Shown here one piece after another: positions 16,406 to 24,127 of a DNA stretch of 33,323 nucleotides; positions within the stretch are counted from its first letter, which is position 1, and every line of letters begins with the position of its first letter. The translations under genes were made by a program, and so were the position numbers. Under the pieces are notes generated by a model. It had not been told where the DNA came from. It made no database searches and saw nothing but the letters and a program-made list of their open reading frames with translations. Origin of the DNA: Bradyrhizobium pachyrhizi (lineage in GTDB: Bacteria > Pseudomonadota > Alphaproteobacteria > Rhizobiales > Xanthobacteraceae); the NCBI RefSeq assembly GCF_001189245.1, contig NZ_LFIQ01000124.1, positions 1-33,323 of the forward strand. Reading direction: 5' to 3'.

Positions 16406-17593
16406 CTATGAAGCGCGGTTGAGAAAGATCGGCAGGCCCCGCTTGTTGGAATAGAGAGGACGGTACCGCTCGGTGTTGTACGCGCTTGCGACGTCCAATT
16501 TGCGTGGCCCGAGCTTGGCGTCAGGGATCGGCACGAGGTCGTAGCGGCCCTCGACCAGCGCCGACATGAGGCCGGTTTTGCCTTCCAGGATCGCATCGTA
16601 AGCCATGTTGCCGAACGTCAGCGCCACAAGCTTGTCGATGAAGTCCGGATCGCCTGACCGCAGGTCGTAGGTGAGGTCAGAGACGATGGTCTCCTCGCCG
16701 GTGCGCCGCTTGATCTCGTCCGCGAACGCTTCGGCCACGCTCGCCTTCCTGCGGTGACCGTAGGCGTCAGGCTCGCCGAATTCCTGCACCTTGTAGCCCT
16801 CCCACTCGGCGCCCTCGCTGAGCACGATCAGCGCGTAGTTGCTTGGGTTGCCGTGCTTGTCATCGAGGAGAAGCTGGATCAGCTTGTCGAGATTGACCTT
16901 GAACTCCGGTATGGCGCATCGGATCGAGGTTGCGTATGCGGTATAGAGTGCCGTAAAGCCGGCATCGCGACCAAAGATGCGGAAAATGCCGATTCGTTCG
17001 TGCGAGCCGACGGTGGTGCGCTGGCGCTGGATGGCATCGCTGGCACGGGTGATCGCGGTCGAGAAGCCGATGCAGTATTCGGTGTTGCGAACGTCGTTGT
17101 CCATCGTCTTCGGGATGGCAATGATCTTGACGCCTCGCCTGTTGAGCTTGTCCGCGTAGCTGAGCGTATCGTCGCCGCCGATGGCGATCAGATGTTCGAT
17201 ACCGAGCCCCGCGAGGTTCGCGAGCACCTCGTTGGTGAGGTCCCACGTCGTGGTTGCGATGCCGCCCTTGGTGCTCTGGGAAGCCGGAAAGTCGCGGCCC
17301 GCGAGATGATCGGGCAACTTCTTCATTTTGGAGGGATTGGTGCGGCTCGAGTGCAGCACGGTGCCGCCGCGCCGGTCGATCACGCGCGTGTTTTCGCGGT
17401 TCAGCGGGATGATGTAATGGGACTTACTCGACGGGTCGTCGAGGTTCAGGTGCGTGAGGGCCTCCCAGCCTCGGCGGAGACCGACAACCTCGATGTCGTC
17501 CTCGCTGCCGCGATAAGTCACGCTCTTGATCACCGCGTTAAGGCCGGGGACGTCACCGCCTCCCGTGAGAATGCCAATGCGCTTCCTCGCCAT
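16406..17593 (-). CDS. 6-phosphofructokinase, predicted pyrophosphate-dependent
   Basis: A 395-residue PfkA-superfamily enzyme interconverting fructose 6-phosphate and fructose 1,6-bisphosphate. Motifs: GGGDVPGLN (11-19), GGDDT (139-143), PKTMDND (161-167) with catalytic D165, and GRDAG (208-212). In E. coli numbering, position 104 is Asp here (D142) and position 124 is Lys (K162). ATP enzymes usually have Gly at both, whereas Asp104 plus Lys124 is the known signature of PPi-dependent PFK, which is reversible. The usual MGR motif reads FGR. The start is ATG 17593 with GGAGG five to six bases upstream; a GTG at 17599 lies inside that site. A standard annotation would probably say ATP-PFK. Its partner downstream acts on the same sugar bisphosphate. 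Confidence 0.9.
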   Translation of the reverse strand: MARKRIGILTGGGDVPGLNAVIKSVTYRGSEDDIEVVGLRRGWEALTHLNLDDPSSKSHYIIPLNRENTRVIDRRGGTVLHSSRTNPSKMKKLPDHLAGRDFPASQSTKGGIATTTWDLTNEVLANLAGLGIEHLIAIGGDDTLSYADKLNRRGVKIIAIPKTMDNDVRNTEYCIGFSTAITRASDAIQRQRTTVGSHERIGIFRIFGRDAGFTALYTAYATSIRCAIPEFKVNLDKLIQLLLDDKHGNPSNYALIVLSEGAEWEGYKVQEFGEPDAYGHRRKASVAEAFADEIKRRTGEETIVSDLTYDLRSGDPDFIDKLVALTFGNMAYDAILEGKTGLMSALVEGRYDLVPIPDAKLGPRKLDVASAYNTERYRPLYSNKRGLPIFLNRAS

Positions 17594-17812
17594 GCCCACC
17601 TCCCAGGGTTGCTATCTGGCAATAACGCCTGCGTCGCGTCGGGGTTTCCACAACGCTATCCGCCAACGGCGGAATCCTCGTGATCACGGCACCCGGCCGA
17701 ACCTGCTTGGCCCCGCATTCTTCCAGCGACGTTCTCCGACCAGCCCCCACCTCGGGCGGCTCGCCCCTCCATGCCCTTTATCTCGCGTGCGCGGCGCGAC
17801 GTTGCTCCGCGT

Positions 17813-19180
17813 TCACCGCGAACGGCGCGAAGCGAGGAAATACTCCGCCCATCGCAGCAACTCGAAACGATCGCCCTTGACCAGCTCCTGTGCATCGCGG
17901 CGCCGGTAGAGCACCAGCATCCAGGGAGCGAGCTTGCGCAGCAAGCCATGCGCCATGTACTGCACCGGCTCGGAGAATGGCAGCGCCAGTTCGCTTTCCG
18001 GCACGCCCCGGACTGCGCGTGCCAATTCGCGGCCGAGCGGGATCGTCAGCGCGACGGCACGGCCGTTGCAGCCGGTCCAGCCATAGGCGTTGGGACCCAG
18101 CCGATGCATGCGCGGCAGGAAATCCGCGGTCATCCCGACATAGCCGTTCCAGACATAGTCGAAGGAGACCTCGCCGATTTGCGGCCACAGGCGCTGCAAC
18201 CGCTCGGTCACCCGTGCCTTCAGCCGCCCGGTCCTGTCGCCCGGACCGAGCACAGCACCGCCGGTGACGAGGCGGTTGCGGGCGTCGTAGCGCGCGAAAT
18301 ACAGCTCGCCATGGGTATCCGACATCGCCTGCCGGCCGGGGATGATGGTCCTGCGGACATTGTCCGACAGAGGCTGCGTCGCCATCTGCCAGGACAGCAC
18401 CGGCATCACCTCGGTCGCGATTTCGGGCACCAGTGATTTCGCGAACTCCCCGCTATAGGCATTGGTGGCGACCACCAGCGAGCGGCCGGAGATTTCACCC
18501 TTCTCGGTCTTCACCACCCAGCGATCGCCGCGGCGCTCGAAACTGAGTGCAGGCGAACGCGCATAGATCCGCGCACCGAGGCCGACCACGGTCCGCGCAA
18601 GGCCCCGCGCCAGCGCCAGCGGATTGACGTGACCGCCGGTCCTGTTCCAGAAGCCGCCGTACCACGCATCCGAGCCGAGCATGTCCTTGGTCTGATCGCG
18701 CGACAGCAACTCGACCGGCGCGCCGAATTTCGACCATTGCTGCACCCGCCGCTCCGCGATCCTGATGCGGCCCGGCGAATGCACCGGCTGCACCCAGCCG
18801 GCCTGCTCCTGCTCGGCCGCGATGTTGTAGCGCCTGACGACGTCGAACAGATCAGCGGCACTGTCGCGCAGCATCGCGACGAAGCGCTCGCCGGCCGCAC
18901 CGTGCCTCGCGATGATGTCATCCGGATCGGGGCGTGACAGCGTCGGGATCACCTGGCCATTGTTGCGCCCGGAGGCGCCCCAGCCCGGTTCGGCGGCCTC
19001 GACGATCGCGACGTCGACACTGACCTCGCGCAGATGCAGCGCGGTCGATAGACCCGTGAAGCCGCCGCCGATGATCACGACATCAGCCTGCTGCGCGCCG
19101 GTCAGCTCGGGACAATCAGGGCCGGAGGGCGTCACTGCCGCCCAGAGCGAATTGGGCCAGCGCACGGCATTGCTGTTCAT
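17813..19180 (-). CDS. FAD-dependent amine/amino-acid oxidoreductase (PuuB/DadA-like, DAO family)
   Basis: A 455-residue flavoprotein with an N-terminal FAD-binding motif VVIIGGGFTGLSTALHL (GxGxxG at 38-43), acidic E61 ending the second strand, and SGRNNGQV (70-77), a signature of gamma-glutamylputrescine oxidase-like DAO enzymes. The C-terminal half contains WNGYVGMTADFLPRMHRLG and TGCNGRAVALTIPLGRELA, the second FAD/substrate region. Such enzymes oxidise secondary or glutamylated amines to aldehydes or imines with release of ammonia or an amine. Two consecutive ATGs exist; 19180 has AGGA at five-base spacing and is preferred. It is divergent from the VOC gene (77-bp gap) and 219 bp upstream of PFK. 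Substrate unknown. Confidence 0.88.
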   Translation of the reverse strand: MNSNAVRWPNSLWAAVTPSGPDCPELTGAQQADVVIIGGGFTGLSTALHLREVSVDVAIVEAAEPGWGASGRNNGQVIPTLSRPDPDDIIARHGAAGERFVAMLRDSAADLFDVVRRYNIAAEQEQAGWVQPVHSPGRIRIAERRVQQWSKFGAPVELLSRDQTKDMLGSDAWYGGFWNRTGGHVNPLALARGLARTVVGLGARIYARSPALSFERRGDRWVVKTEKGEISGRSLVVATNAYSGEFAKSLVPEIATEVMPVLSWQMATQPLSDNVRRTIIPGRQAMSDTHGELYFARYDARNRLVTGGAVLGPGDRTGRLKARVTERLQRLWPQIGEVSFDYVWNGYVGMTADFLPRMHRLGPNAYGWTGCNGRAVALTIPLGRELARAVRGVPESELALPFSEPVQYMAHGLLRKLAPWMLVLYRRRDAQELVKGDRFELLRWAEYFLASRRSR

Positions 19181-19257
19181 CATGATCCTTTCTTGCGGGC
19201 GCCCGGTCATTCTGGTTAGCTAATTCTACTCTCCTATTCCAGCCGGGAAGACAACAA

Positions 19258-20112
19258 GTGGCACTCAAGAACGTCATCGGAATCGATCACGCCGTGGTCA
19301 TGGTGAAGGACCTCGACAAGGCCGCCGAGAACTACAAGCGGCTCGGCTTCACCGTGTCGCCGCGCGGCACCCATAGCGCGCATATGGGATCGGGCAATTA
19401 CACCATCATGTTCGACCCCGACTACATGGAATTGCTCGGCGTGCTGACGCCGACCGAACACAATGCTCCGGCGCGCGCCTTCCTCGAGAAGCGCGGCGAA
19501 GGCATCGAACGCATCGCGTTCACCGCGGTGGATTCTGCGCTAGGTGCCGAGGAGATCCGCGCGCGCGGCTATGCGCCGATCGGGCCGACCGATTTCGAAC
19601 GCCCGGTGACCTTGCCGAACGGCACGATCTCCGCGGCGAAATTCCGCACCTTCCAGTGGCCGACCGCCGAAGCGCCCGGCGGCGTCCGCATCTTCGCCTG
19701 CCAGCACAAGACCCGCGAGACGGTGTGGATTCCCGAATTGATGACGCACGCCAATGGGGCAAAACGCCTCAAGCAGGTGCTGATCGTCTCGCCCGATCCC
19801 GCAACCGATGCCGCGCATCTCTCCAGGATGATCGATATCGCCGTCAGGCACGATCCCGACGGTGCTGTTGCCGTGCCGTCCGGCGGCGACCGCGCCGACT
19901 TCGTGTTCCTGACCAGGGACCAGCTCGGCAAGCGCTATCCCGGCGTATCGCTCGACGGCCTGCCCGATCGCGGCGGCGCCGGCCTCGTGATCGCGGCCGA
20001 TCTTGCCGCGACCGAAAAGGCGCTGGGCTCAGCCGGCGTGAAGAGCGGCAACAGCATCACCGTGCCGCCGGCTTCCGGCAACGGCACCCTGCTCGCTTTC
20101 GTCAAGGCATAG
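19258..20112 (+). CDS. VOC-superfamily glyoxalase-like protein
   Basis: A 284-residue protein with a vicinal-oxygen-chelate N-terminal domain: GIDHAVVMVKDLDKAAENYKRLGFTVSPRG (H11 a likely metal ligand) and FDPDYMELLGV (E58 a likely ligand). The length and HANGAKRLKQVLIVSPDP segment fit glyoxalase-like proteins with two domains. Members bind a divalent metal but reactions differ widely, so no substrate is assigned. Start is GTG at 19258, preceded by GGGAAG; the family-typical N-terminus begins right there. Divergent from the DAO-family oxidase, which suggests but does not prove a shared pathway. A strong hairpin follows the stop. Confidence 0.85.
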   Translation: MALKNVIGIDHAVVMVKDLDKAAENYKRLGFTVSPRGTHSAHMGSGNYTIMFDPDYMELLGVLTPTEHNAPARAFLEKRGEGIERIAFTAVDSALGAEEIRARGYAPIGPTDFERPVTLPNGTISAAKFRTFQWPTAEAPGGVRIFACQHKTRETVWIPELMTHANGAKRLKQVLIVSPDPATDAAHLSRMIDIAVRHDPDGAVAVPSGGDRADFVFLTRDQLGKRYPGVSLDGLPDRGGAGLVIAADLAATEKALGSAGVKSGNSITVPPASGNGTLLAFVKA

Positions 20113-20121
20113 CTGCCATAC

Positions 20122-20159
20122 CATGCGCGGCGCAGCGTTATGCAACGTCGCCGCGCATG
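20122..20159 (+). terminator. Hairpin terminator after the VOC gene
   Basis: A perfect 11-bp stem, CATGCGCGGCG at 20122-20132 and CGCCGCGCATG at 20149-20159, with the 16-nt loop itself able to pair CGTT with AACG. It starts 10 bp after the VOC stop codon. No U-run follows, so termination may be weak or factor-dependent. Confidence 0.6.
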
Positions 20160-20229
20160 TGGGACTAGGCACAGAAAGTTGAGGCGCTAGTATCTCTCCC
20201 AAACAAGAACCGTCCCAGGGGAGAGAAAC

Positions 20230-21552
20230 ATGTCGCATCACCTGATCTCGCGCCGGCAGATGCTGGCCGGCACCGCCGCGGCCGGCGCGGTTGGACTGAC
20301 CGGATTTCCGGCCCGCGCCGACGTCAACTGGAAGAAATATTCCGGCACCACGCTCGAGGTGATCCTCGCCAAGGGGCCGCGCGGCGACAATCTGCAAAAA
20401 TACATCAAGGAATTTACCGAGCTGACCGGCATCAAGGTCGAGTCGGAGCAGATCCCCGAGCAGCAGCAGCGCCAGAAATGCGTGATCGAGCTGTCCTCGG
20501 GCAAGCCGAGCTTCGACGTTGTGCACCTGAGCTATCACGTGCAGAAGCGGCAGTTCGAGAAGGCCGGCTGGCTCGCCGACATGTCGCCCTATCTCAAGGA
20601 TCCGAGCATGACGCCGCCGGATCTCGTCGAGAGCGATTTCTCGGCGGCCGGGCTGCAATATGCCCGCAACGACAAGGGCCAGATGCTGTCGCTGCCGTGG
20701 TCGGTCGACTATTTCATCCTCTACTACAACAAGGAGCTGTTCCAGAAGAAGGGCGTCGAGGTCCCGAAGACGCTCGAGGAGATGGCAATCGCGGCCGAAA
20801 AGCTGACCGATCCGAAGGAAGGCATCTACGGCTTCGTCGGCCGCGGCCTGCGCAACGCCAACATGGCGATGTGGACCAACTTCTATCTGAACTATGGCGG
20901 CGAATTCCTCGATGCCAAGGGCAACATCCTGACCGACGGCCCCGAGGCGATCGAGGCCACCAAGCTCTATCAGCGGCTGCTGACGAAATGCGCGCCTCCC
21001 GGCGTCGCCGGCTTCAACTGGATGGAGTCGATGGCGTCCTTCACGCAGGGCAGGTCCGCGATGTGGATCGACGCCGACGGCTGGGCGCCGCCGCTGGAAG
21101 ATCCCGCCGCCTCGCGCGTCGTCGGCAAGGTTGGCTACACGCTGGTGCCCGCCGGTCCCAAGGGCAAGTTCTCCTCGACCTATGGCGACGGCGTCGGTAT
21201 CGCCGCGGCGAGCAAGAACAAGGAAGCCGCCTATCTGCTCTGCCAATGGGTGGTCTCGCGCGGACAGGGCGCGCGCCTGCTGCAGGCCGGCGGCGGCGTG
21301 CCGTTCCGCAACTCCATCGTCGACGATGCCGAAGTCGCCAAGGGCGTGAAGACCAAGGAATGGCTGCAGTCGGTGGTTGACTCCGCCAAGATTTCGAAGC
21401 TCGGCCTGCCCGTCATCATCCCGGTCGCCGAATTCCGCGACATCGTCGGCGCCGCGCTGACCGCGACGCTGTCGGGCGCCGACCCCGCCACCGAGCTGAA
21501 AAAAGCGCACGAGCAATTCCGCCCCATCCTGGAGCGTAGCGAAAAAGCGTGA
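20230..21552 (+). CDS. ABC extracellular solute-binding protein, family 1, Tat-exported
   Basis: A 440-residue periplasmic binding protein. The N-terminus carries a good twin-arginine motif SRRQMLAG (RR at 8-9) followed by an Ala-rich hydrophobic stretch and PARA cleavage site near 30. The body shows the SBP_bac_1 pattern: FTELTGIKVESEQIPEQQQRQK, SFDVVHLSYHVQKRQFEKAGWLADMSPYL, and LPWSVDYFILYYNKELFQKKGVEVPKTLEEM. Relatives bind sugars, polyols or polyamine-like compounds. It starts an operon with two permeases (4-bp overlaps) and has GGGGAGAG upstream of ATG. No ATPase gene follows. Neighbouring cysteine hydrolase and formamidase suggest a nitrogenous ligand, but that is inference. Confidence 0.92.
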   Translation: MSHHLISRRQMLAGTAAAGAVGLTGFPARADVNWKKYSGTTLEVILAKGPRGDNLQKYIKEFTELTGIKVESEQIPEQQQRQKCVIELSSGKPSFDVVHLSYHVQKRQFEKAGWLADMSPYLKDPSMTPPDLVESDFSAAGLQYARNDKGQMLSLPWSVDYFILYYNKELFQKKGVEVPKTLEEMAIAAEKLTDPKEGIYGFVGRGLRNANMAMWTNFYLNYGGEFLDAKGNILTDGPEAIEATKLYQRLLTKCAPPGVAGFNWMESMASFTQGRSAMWIDADGWAPPLEDPAASRVVGKVGYTLVPAGPKGKFSSTYGDGVGIAAASKNKEAAYLLCQWVVSRGQGARLLQAGGGVPFRNSIVDDAEVAKGVKTKEWLQSVVDSAKISKLGLPVIIPVAEFRDIVGAALTATLSGADPATELKKAHEQFRPILERSEKA

Positions 21553-22487
21553 GTGTGGTGACACAAGCTTCGCCGGCGGCGGCCGATAACGCCGCGCCGG
21601 CACGTGAATGGCGTCCGCCGTCCTACTGGCCGTTCGTGATCCCGGCGCTCGTCGTGGTGCTGGCGGTGATCATCTTTCCGTGGGTGTTCACGATCTGGAT
21701 GAGCCTGCAGGAATGGAAGGTCGGTTCGCCGACCGTCTTCGTCGGGCTCGCCAACTATCTGCGGCTGCCGACCGATCCGCGCTTCGTCGAGGCGGTCGGG
21801 CACACGCTATCCTACACCGCGCTGTCGGTGCTGCTGCCACTGGTCTTCGGCACGCTGGCGGCGGTGGTGTTCCACCAGAAATTCGCGGCGCGCGGCTTCC
21901 TGCGCGGCATCTTCATCATGCCGATGATGGCCACTCCCGTGGCGATCGCGCTGGTGTGGACCATGATGTTCCACCCGCAGCTCGGCGTGCTCAACTATCT
22001 GCTGTCGCTGGTCGGGCTGCCGGCGCAGCTCTGGGTGTTCAACCCCGCGACGGTGATCCCCTCGCTGGTGCTGGTCGAGACCTGGCAATGGACGCCGCTG
22101 GTGATGCTGATCGTGCTCGGCGGCCTCGCCGCGATCCCGAACGAGCCTTACGAGAGTGCGCAGATCGACGGCGCCAATTTCTGGCAGGTGTTCCGCTTCA
22201 TCACGCTGCCCCTGATCATGCCGTTCCTGTTCATCGCCGGCATGATCCGGATGATCGACGCGGTGAAAAGCTTCGACATCATCTTCGCGATCACGCAAGG
22301 AGGACCGGGCTCGGCCTCGGAGACCATCAACGTCTATCTCTACAGCGTCGCCTTCGTCTATTACGACCTCGGCTATGGCTCGGCGATCGCGGTGGTGTTC
22401 TTCCTCCTGATCGTGGCGCTGGCGGCGCTGCTGCTCTACTTGCGCAAGCGCCTGCTGTGGACCTCACAGCTCGGGAGCGAGGCATGA
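21549..22487 (+). CDS. ABC transporter permease (MalF/UgpA-like)
   Basis: Inner-membrane permease of 312 residues, six predicted TM segments (first VIPALVVVLAVIIFPWVFTIWM near 27-48). The conserved cytoplasmic EAA loop reads YESAQIDGANFWQVFRFITLPLIMP (about 200-224), which docks onto an ATPase, and ITQGGPGSASETINVYLY follows as in MalF-type proteins. The start is GTG at 21549, overlapping the binding protein's TGA as GTGA. Partner of the next gene. Confidence 0.93.
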   Translation: MSVVTQASPAAADNAAPAREWRPPSYWPFVIPALVVVLAVIIFPWVFTIWMSLQEWKVGSPTVFVGLANYLRLPTDPRFVEAVGHTLSYTALSVLLPLVFGTLAAVVFHQKFAARGFLRGIFIMPMMATPVAIALVWTMMFHPQLGVLNYLLSLVGLPAQLWVFNPATVIPSLVLVETWQWTPLVMLIVLGGLAAIPNEPYESAQIDGANFWQVFRFITLPLIMPFLFIAGMIRMIDAVKSFDIIFAITQGGPGSASETINVYLYSVAFVYYDLGYGSAIAVVFFLLIVALAALLLYLRKRLLWTSQLGSEA

Positions 22488-23308
22488 ACCCGCGCTACAT
22501 CCTCGGTCGGATCGGACTGTGGCTGTCGGTGTTCGTCATCGTCTCGCCGGCGATCCTGTTCTTCCTCTGGATGGCCTCCCTGTCGCTCAAGTTCGAGATC
22601 GACAACGCCTCCTATCCGCCGGTGTTCTTCCCGGAGCATATTGCCTGGAAGAACTATGCCGACGTATTCGCCTCCAACCGCTTCCTGACCTATTTCAGCA
22701 ACAGCCTGATCGTGACCGGCTGCGCCACGGGACTTGCGATGCTGGTCGGCGTACCCGCCGGCTACGGCATCGCGCGGATGGCCGCGCATAAATCGGCGAT
22801 CGTGATCCTGATCGCGCGCATCACGCCCGGCCTGTCGTATCTGATCCCGCTGTTCCTGCTGTTCCAATGGCTCGGCCTGCTCGGCACGCTGGTGCCGCAG
22901 ATCATCATTCATCTGGTGGTCACGGTACCGATCGTGATCTGGATCATGATCGGCTATTTCGAGACCACGCCGCTGGAGTTGGAGGAAGCCGCGCTGATCG
23001 ACGGCGCGACGCGCTGGCAGGTGTTCCGCCATGTCGCGCTGCCGATCGCGAGGCCCGGGCTCGCGGTCGCCTTCATCCTCGCGGTGATCTTCTCCTGGAA
23101 CAACTTCGTGTTCGGCATCGTGCTGGCGGGGCGCGAGACCCGCACGCTGCCGGTCGCGGTCTACAACATGATCTCGTTCGATCAGCTGAGCTGGGGCCCG
23201 CTCGCCGCCGCCGCATTGATCGTGACCGCGCCGGTGCTGCTGCTCACCGTGATGGCGCAGCGGCAGATCGTCGCCGGGCTGACGGCGGGTGCGGTCAAAG
23301 GTGGCTAG
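22484..23308 (+). CDS. ABC transporter permease (MalG/UgpE-like)
   Basis: Second permease, 274 residues. EAA loop LEEAALIDGATRWQVFRHVALPIARPGL, and NSLIVTGCATGLAMLVGVPAGYGIAR are typical of MalG-class proteins. The ATG at 22484 overlaps the first permease's stop as ATGA; the longer open frame upstream is that permease's shadow. It ends the operon: no ATP-binding subunit is encoded, so the importer must borrow an MalK-like ATPase from another locus. Its stop codon is shared, on opposite strands, with the convergent cysteine hydrolase gene in a single CTAG at 23305-23308. Confidence 0.94.
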   Translation: MNPRYILGRIGLWLSVFVIVSPAILFFLWMASLSLKFEIDNASYPPVFFPEHIAWKNYADVFASNRFLTYFSNSLIVTGCATGLAMLVGVPAGYGIARMAAHKSAIVILIARITPGLSYLIPLFLLFQWLGLLGTLVPQIIIHLVVTVPIVIWIMIGYFETTPLELEEAALIDGATRWQVFRHVALPIARPGLAVAFILAVIFSWNNFVFGIVLAGRETRTLPVAVYNMISFDQLSWGPLAAAALIVTAPVLLLTVMAQRQIVAGLTAGAVKGG

Positions 23309-23982
23309 TCCCCGAGCGCCTCCAGCACCGCGGCTGAATCAGCGACCCAACCAAAAATGCCGCCCTGGGCCTTGATCATCTTCAGGCCCATCTCGTGGAA
23401 TTCCGGGAAATAGGACGCGCAGCCGTCTGAGATCACGACGCAGCGATAGCCGCGGTCATTGGCCTCGCGCACCGTGGTGTTGACGCAGACCTCGGTGGTG
23501 ACGCCGCAGACCAGGAGATTCTCGATGCCGTATTTCTGCAGGATGTCACTGAGCTCGGTGGCGTAGAATGCGCCCTTGCCGGGCTTGTCGATCACGATCT
23601 CGCTGTCGAGGGGATAGAGCTCCGAAATGATGTCGTGGCCGGCCTCGCCGCGGATCAGGATCCGTCCCATCGGTCCGGGATCGCCGATCCGAAGCGACGG
23701 CGCACCGCGCTCGAGCTTCGCGGGCGGCGCGTCGGAGAGATCGGGCAGATGGCCCTCGCGGGTGTGGACCACGAGCAGCCCGGCGTCGCGCACCGCCGCG
23801 AGCACCGCGGCGATCGGCTTCACCGCGCGGGCGAGCTGGCTGACGTCATTGCCGAGCGTCTCGCCGAAGCCGCCGGGCTCCATGAAATCGCGCTGCATGT
23901 CGATGATGACGAGCGCGGTCCTGCTCCAGTCGAGCGTGATCGGCTCCGGCTCCGCCGCGATCGTACCGCTTGAATTCGCCAT
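23305..23982 (-). CDS. Cysteine hydrolase, isochorismatase fold, biuret amidohydrolase/RutB-like
   Basis: A 225-residue enzyme of the isochorismatase-like hydrolase family with an intact catalytic triad: D28 (IDMQRDF), K133 (VIDKPGKGAF) and C166 (TTEVCV). Several stretches, HTREGHLPDL, IGDPGPMGRILIRGE, ELYP, IDKPGKG, REANDRGYRC and AQGGIFG, recall biuret amidohydrolase (BiuH), as far as I remember that sequence, more than nicotinamidase or isochorismatase. Triad spacing (105 and 33 residues) also fits. Ureidoacrylate hydrolase (RutB) is the main alternative. The product would release ammonia from a ureide-type substrate. A sigma-54 promoter match lies about 40-55 bp upstream of its ATG, divergent from the formamidase gene. 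No allophanate hydrolase is visible nearby. Confidence 0.85.
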   Translation of the reverse strand: MANSSGTIAAEPEPITLDWSRTALVIIDMQRDFMEPGGFGETLGNDVSQLARAVKPIAAVLAAVRDAGLLVVHTREGHLPDLSDAPPAKLERGAPSLRIGDPGPMGRILIRGEAGHDIISELYPLDSEIVIDKPGKGAFYATELSDILQKYGIENLLVCGVTTEVCVNTTVREANDRGYRCVVISDGCASYFPEFHEMGLKMIKAQGGIFGWVADSAAVLEALGD

Positions 23983-24021
23983 GACCCACGCCTTGAATGC
24001 GAGAAGACCCGCGCCTGGTTA

Positions 24022-24037
24022 AGCAAACCGCATGCCA
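24022..24037 (-). promoter_or_regulatory. Sigma-54 (-24/-12) promoter for the cysteine hydrolase
   Basis: On the minus strand the sequence is TGGCATG-CGGT-TTGCT, against the consensus TGGCACG-N4-TTGCW, with exactly 12 bp from GG to GC. The only core mismatch is C to T at the sixth position. The predicted transcript start near 24011 leaves a leader of about 29 nt before the ATG at 23982. It faces away from the matching promoter at 24055-24070. Confidence 0.72.
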
Positions 24038-24054
24038 TGGCGCAACAATGGTGC

Positions 24055-24070
24055 TGGCATGATCGTTGCT
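24055..24070 (+). promoter_or_regulatory. Sigma-54 (-24/-12) promoter for the formamidase
   Basis: TGGCATG-ATCG-TTGCT matches the sigma-54 consensus with one core mismatch and correct 12-bp spacing between GG (24056-24057) and GC (24068-24069). The predicted start near 24081 gives a leader of about 47 nt to the ATG at 24128. Only 17 bp (24038-24054) separate it from the divergent promoter. That spacer contains TGGTGC, one NtrC-like half-site; the opposite half is poor. Confidence 0.75.
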
Positions 24071-24127
24071 AGCCTAAGGCAGGATCGAACGAAGCACCCA
24101 AGCGTCTCAAACAAGCGGGAGGACAGC

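Noticed and set aside
17659..17673. Hairpin TCCGCC-AAC-GGCGGA as a terminator between the oxidase and PFK genes
   Set aside because: Six-base stem with no T-tract on either strand; expected by chance in DNA this rich in G and C.
20168..20185. Sigma-54-like AGGCACAGAAAGTTGAGG ahead of the 20230 importer
   Set aside because: The spacing between the GG and the TTG elements is wrong for a -24/-12 promoter, and the GC of the -12 box is missing.
24038..24054. Full NtrC binding site between the divergent sigma-54 promoters
   Set aside because: Only one half (TGGTGC) fits; the other half matches at four of six positions and the location directly beside the -24 boxes is atypical.
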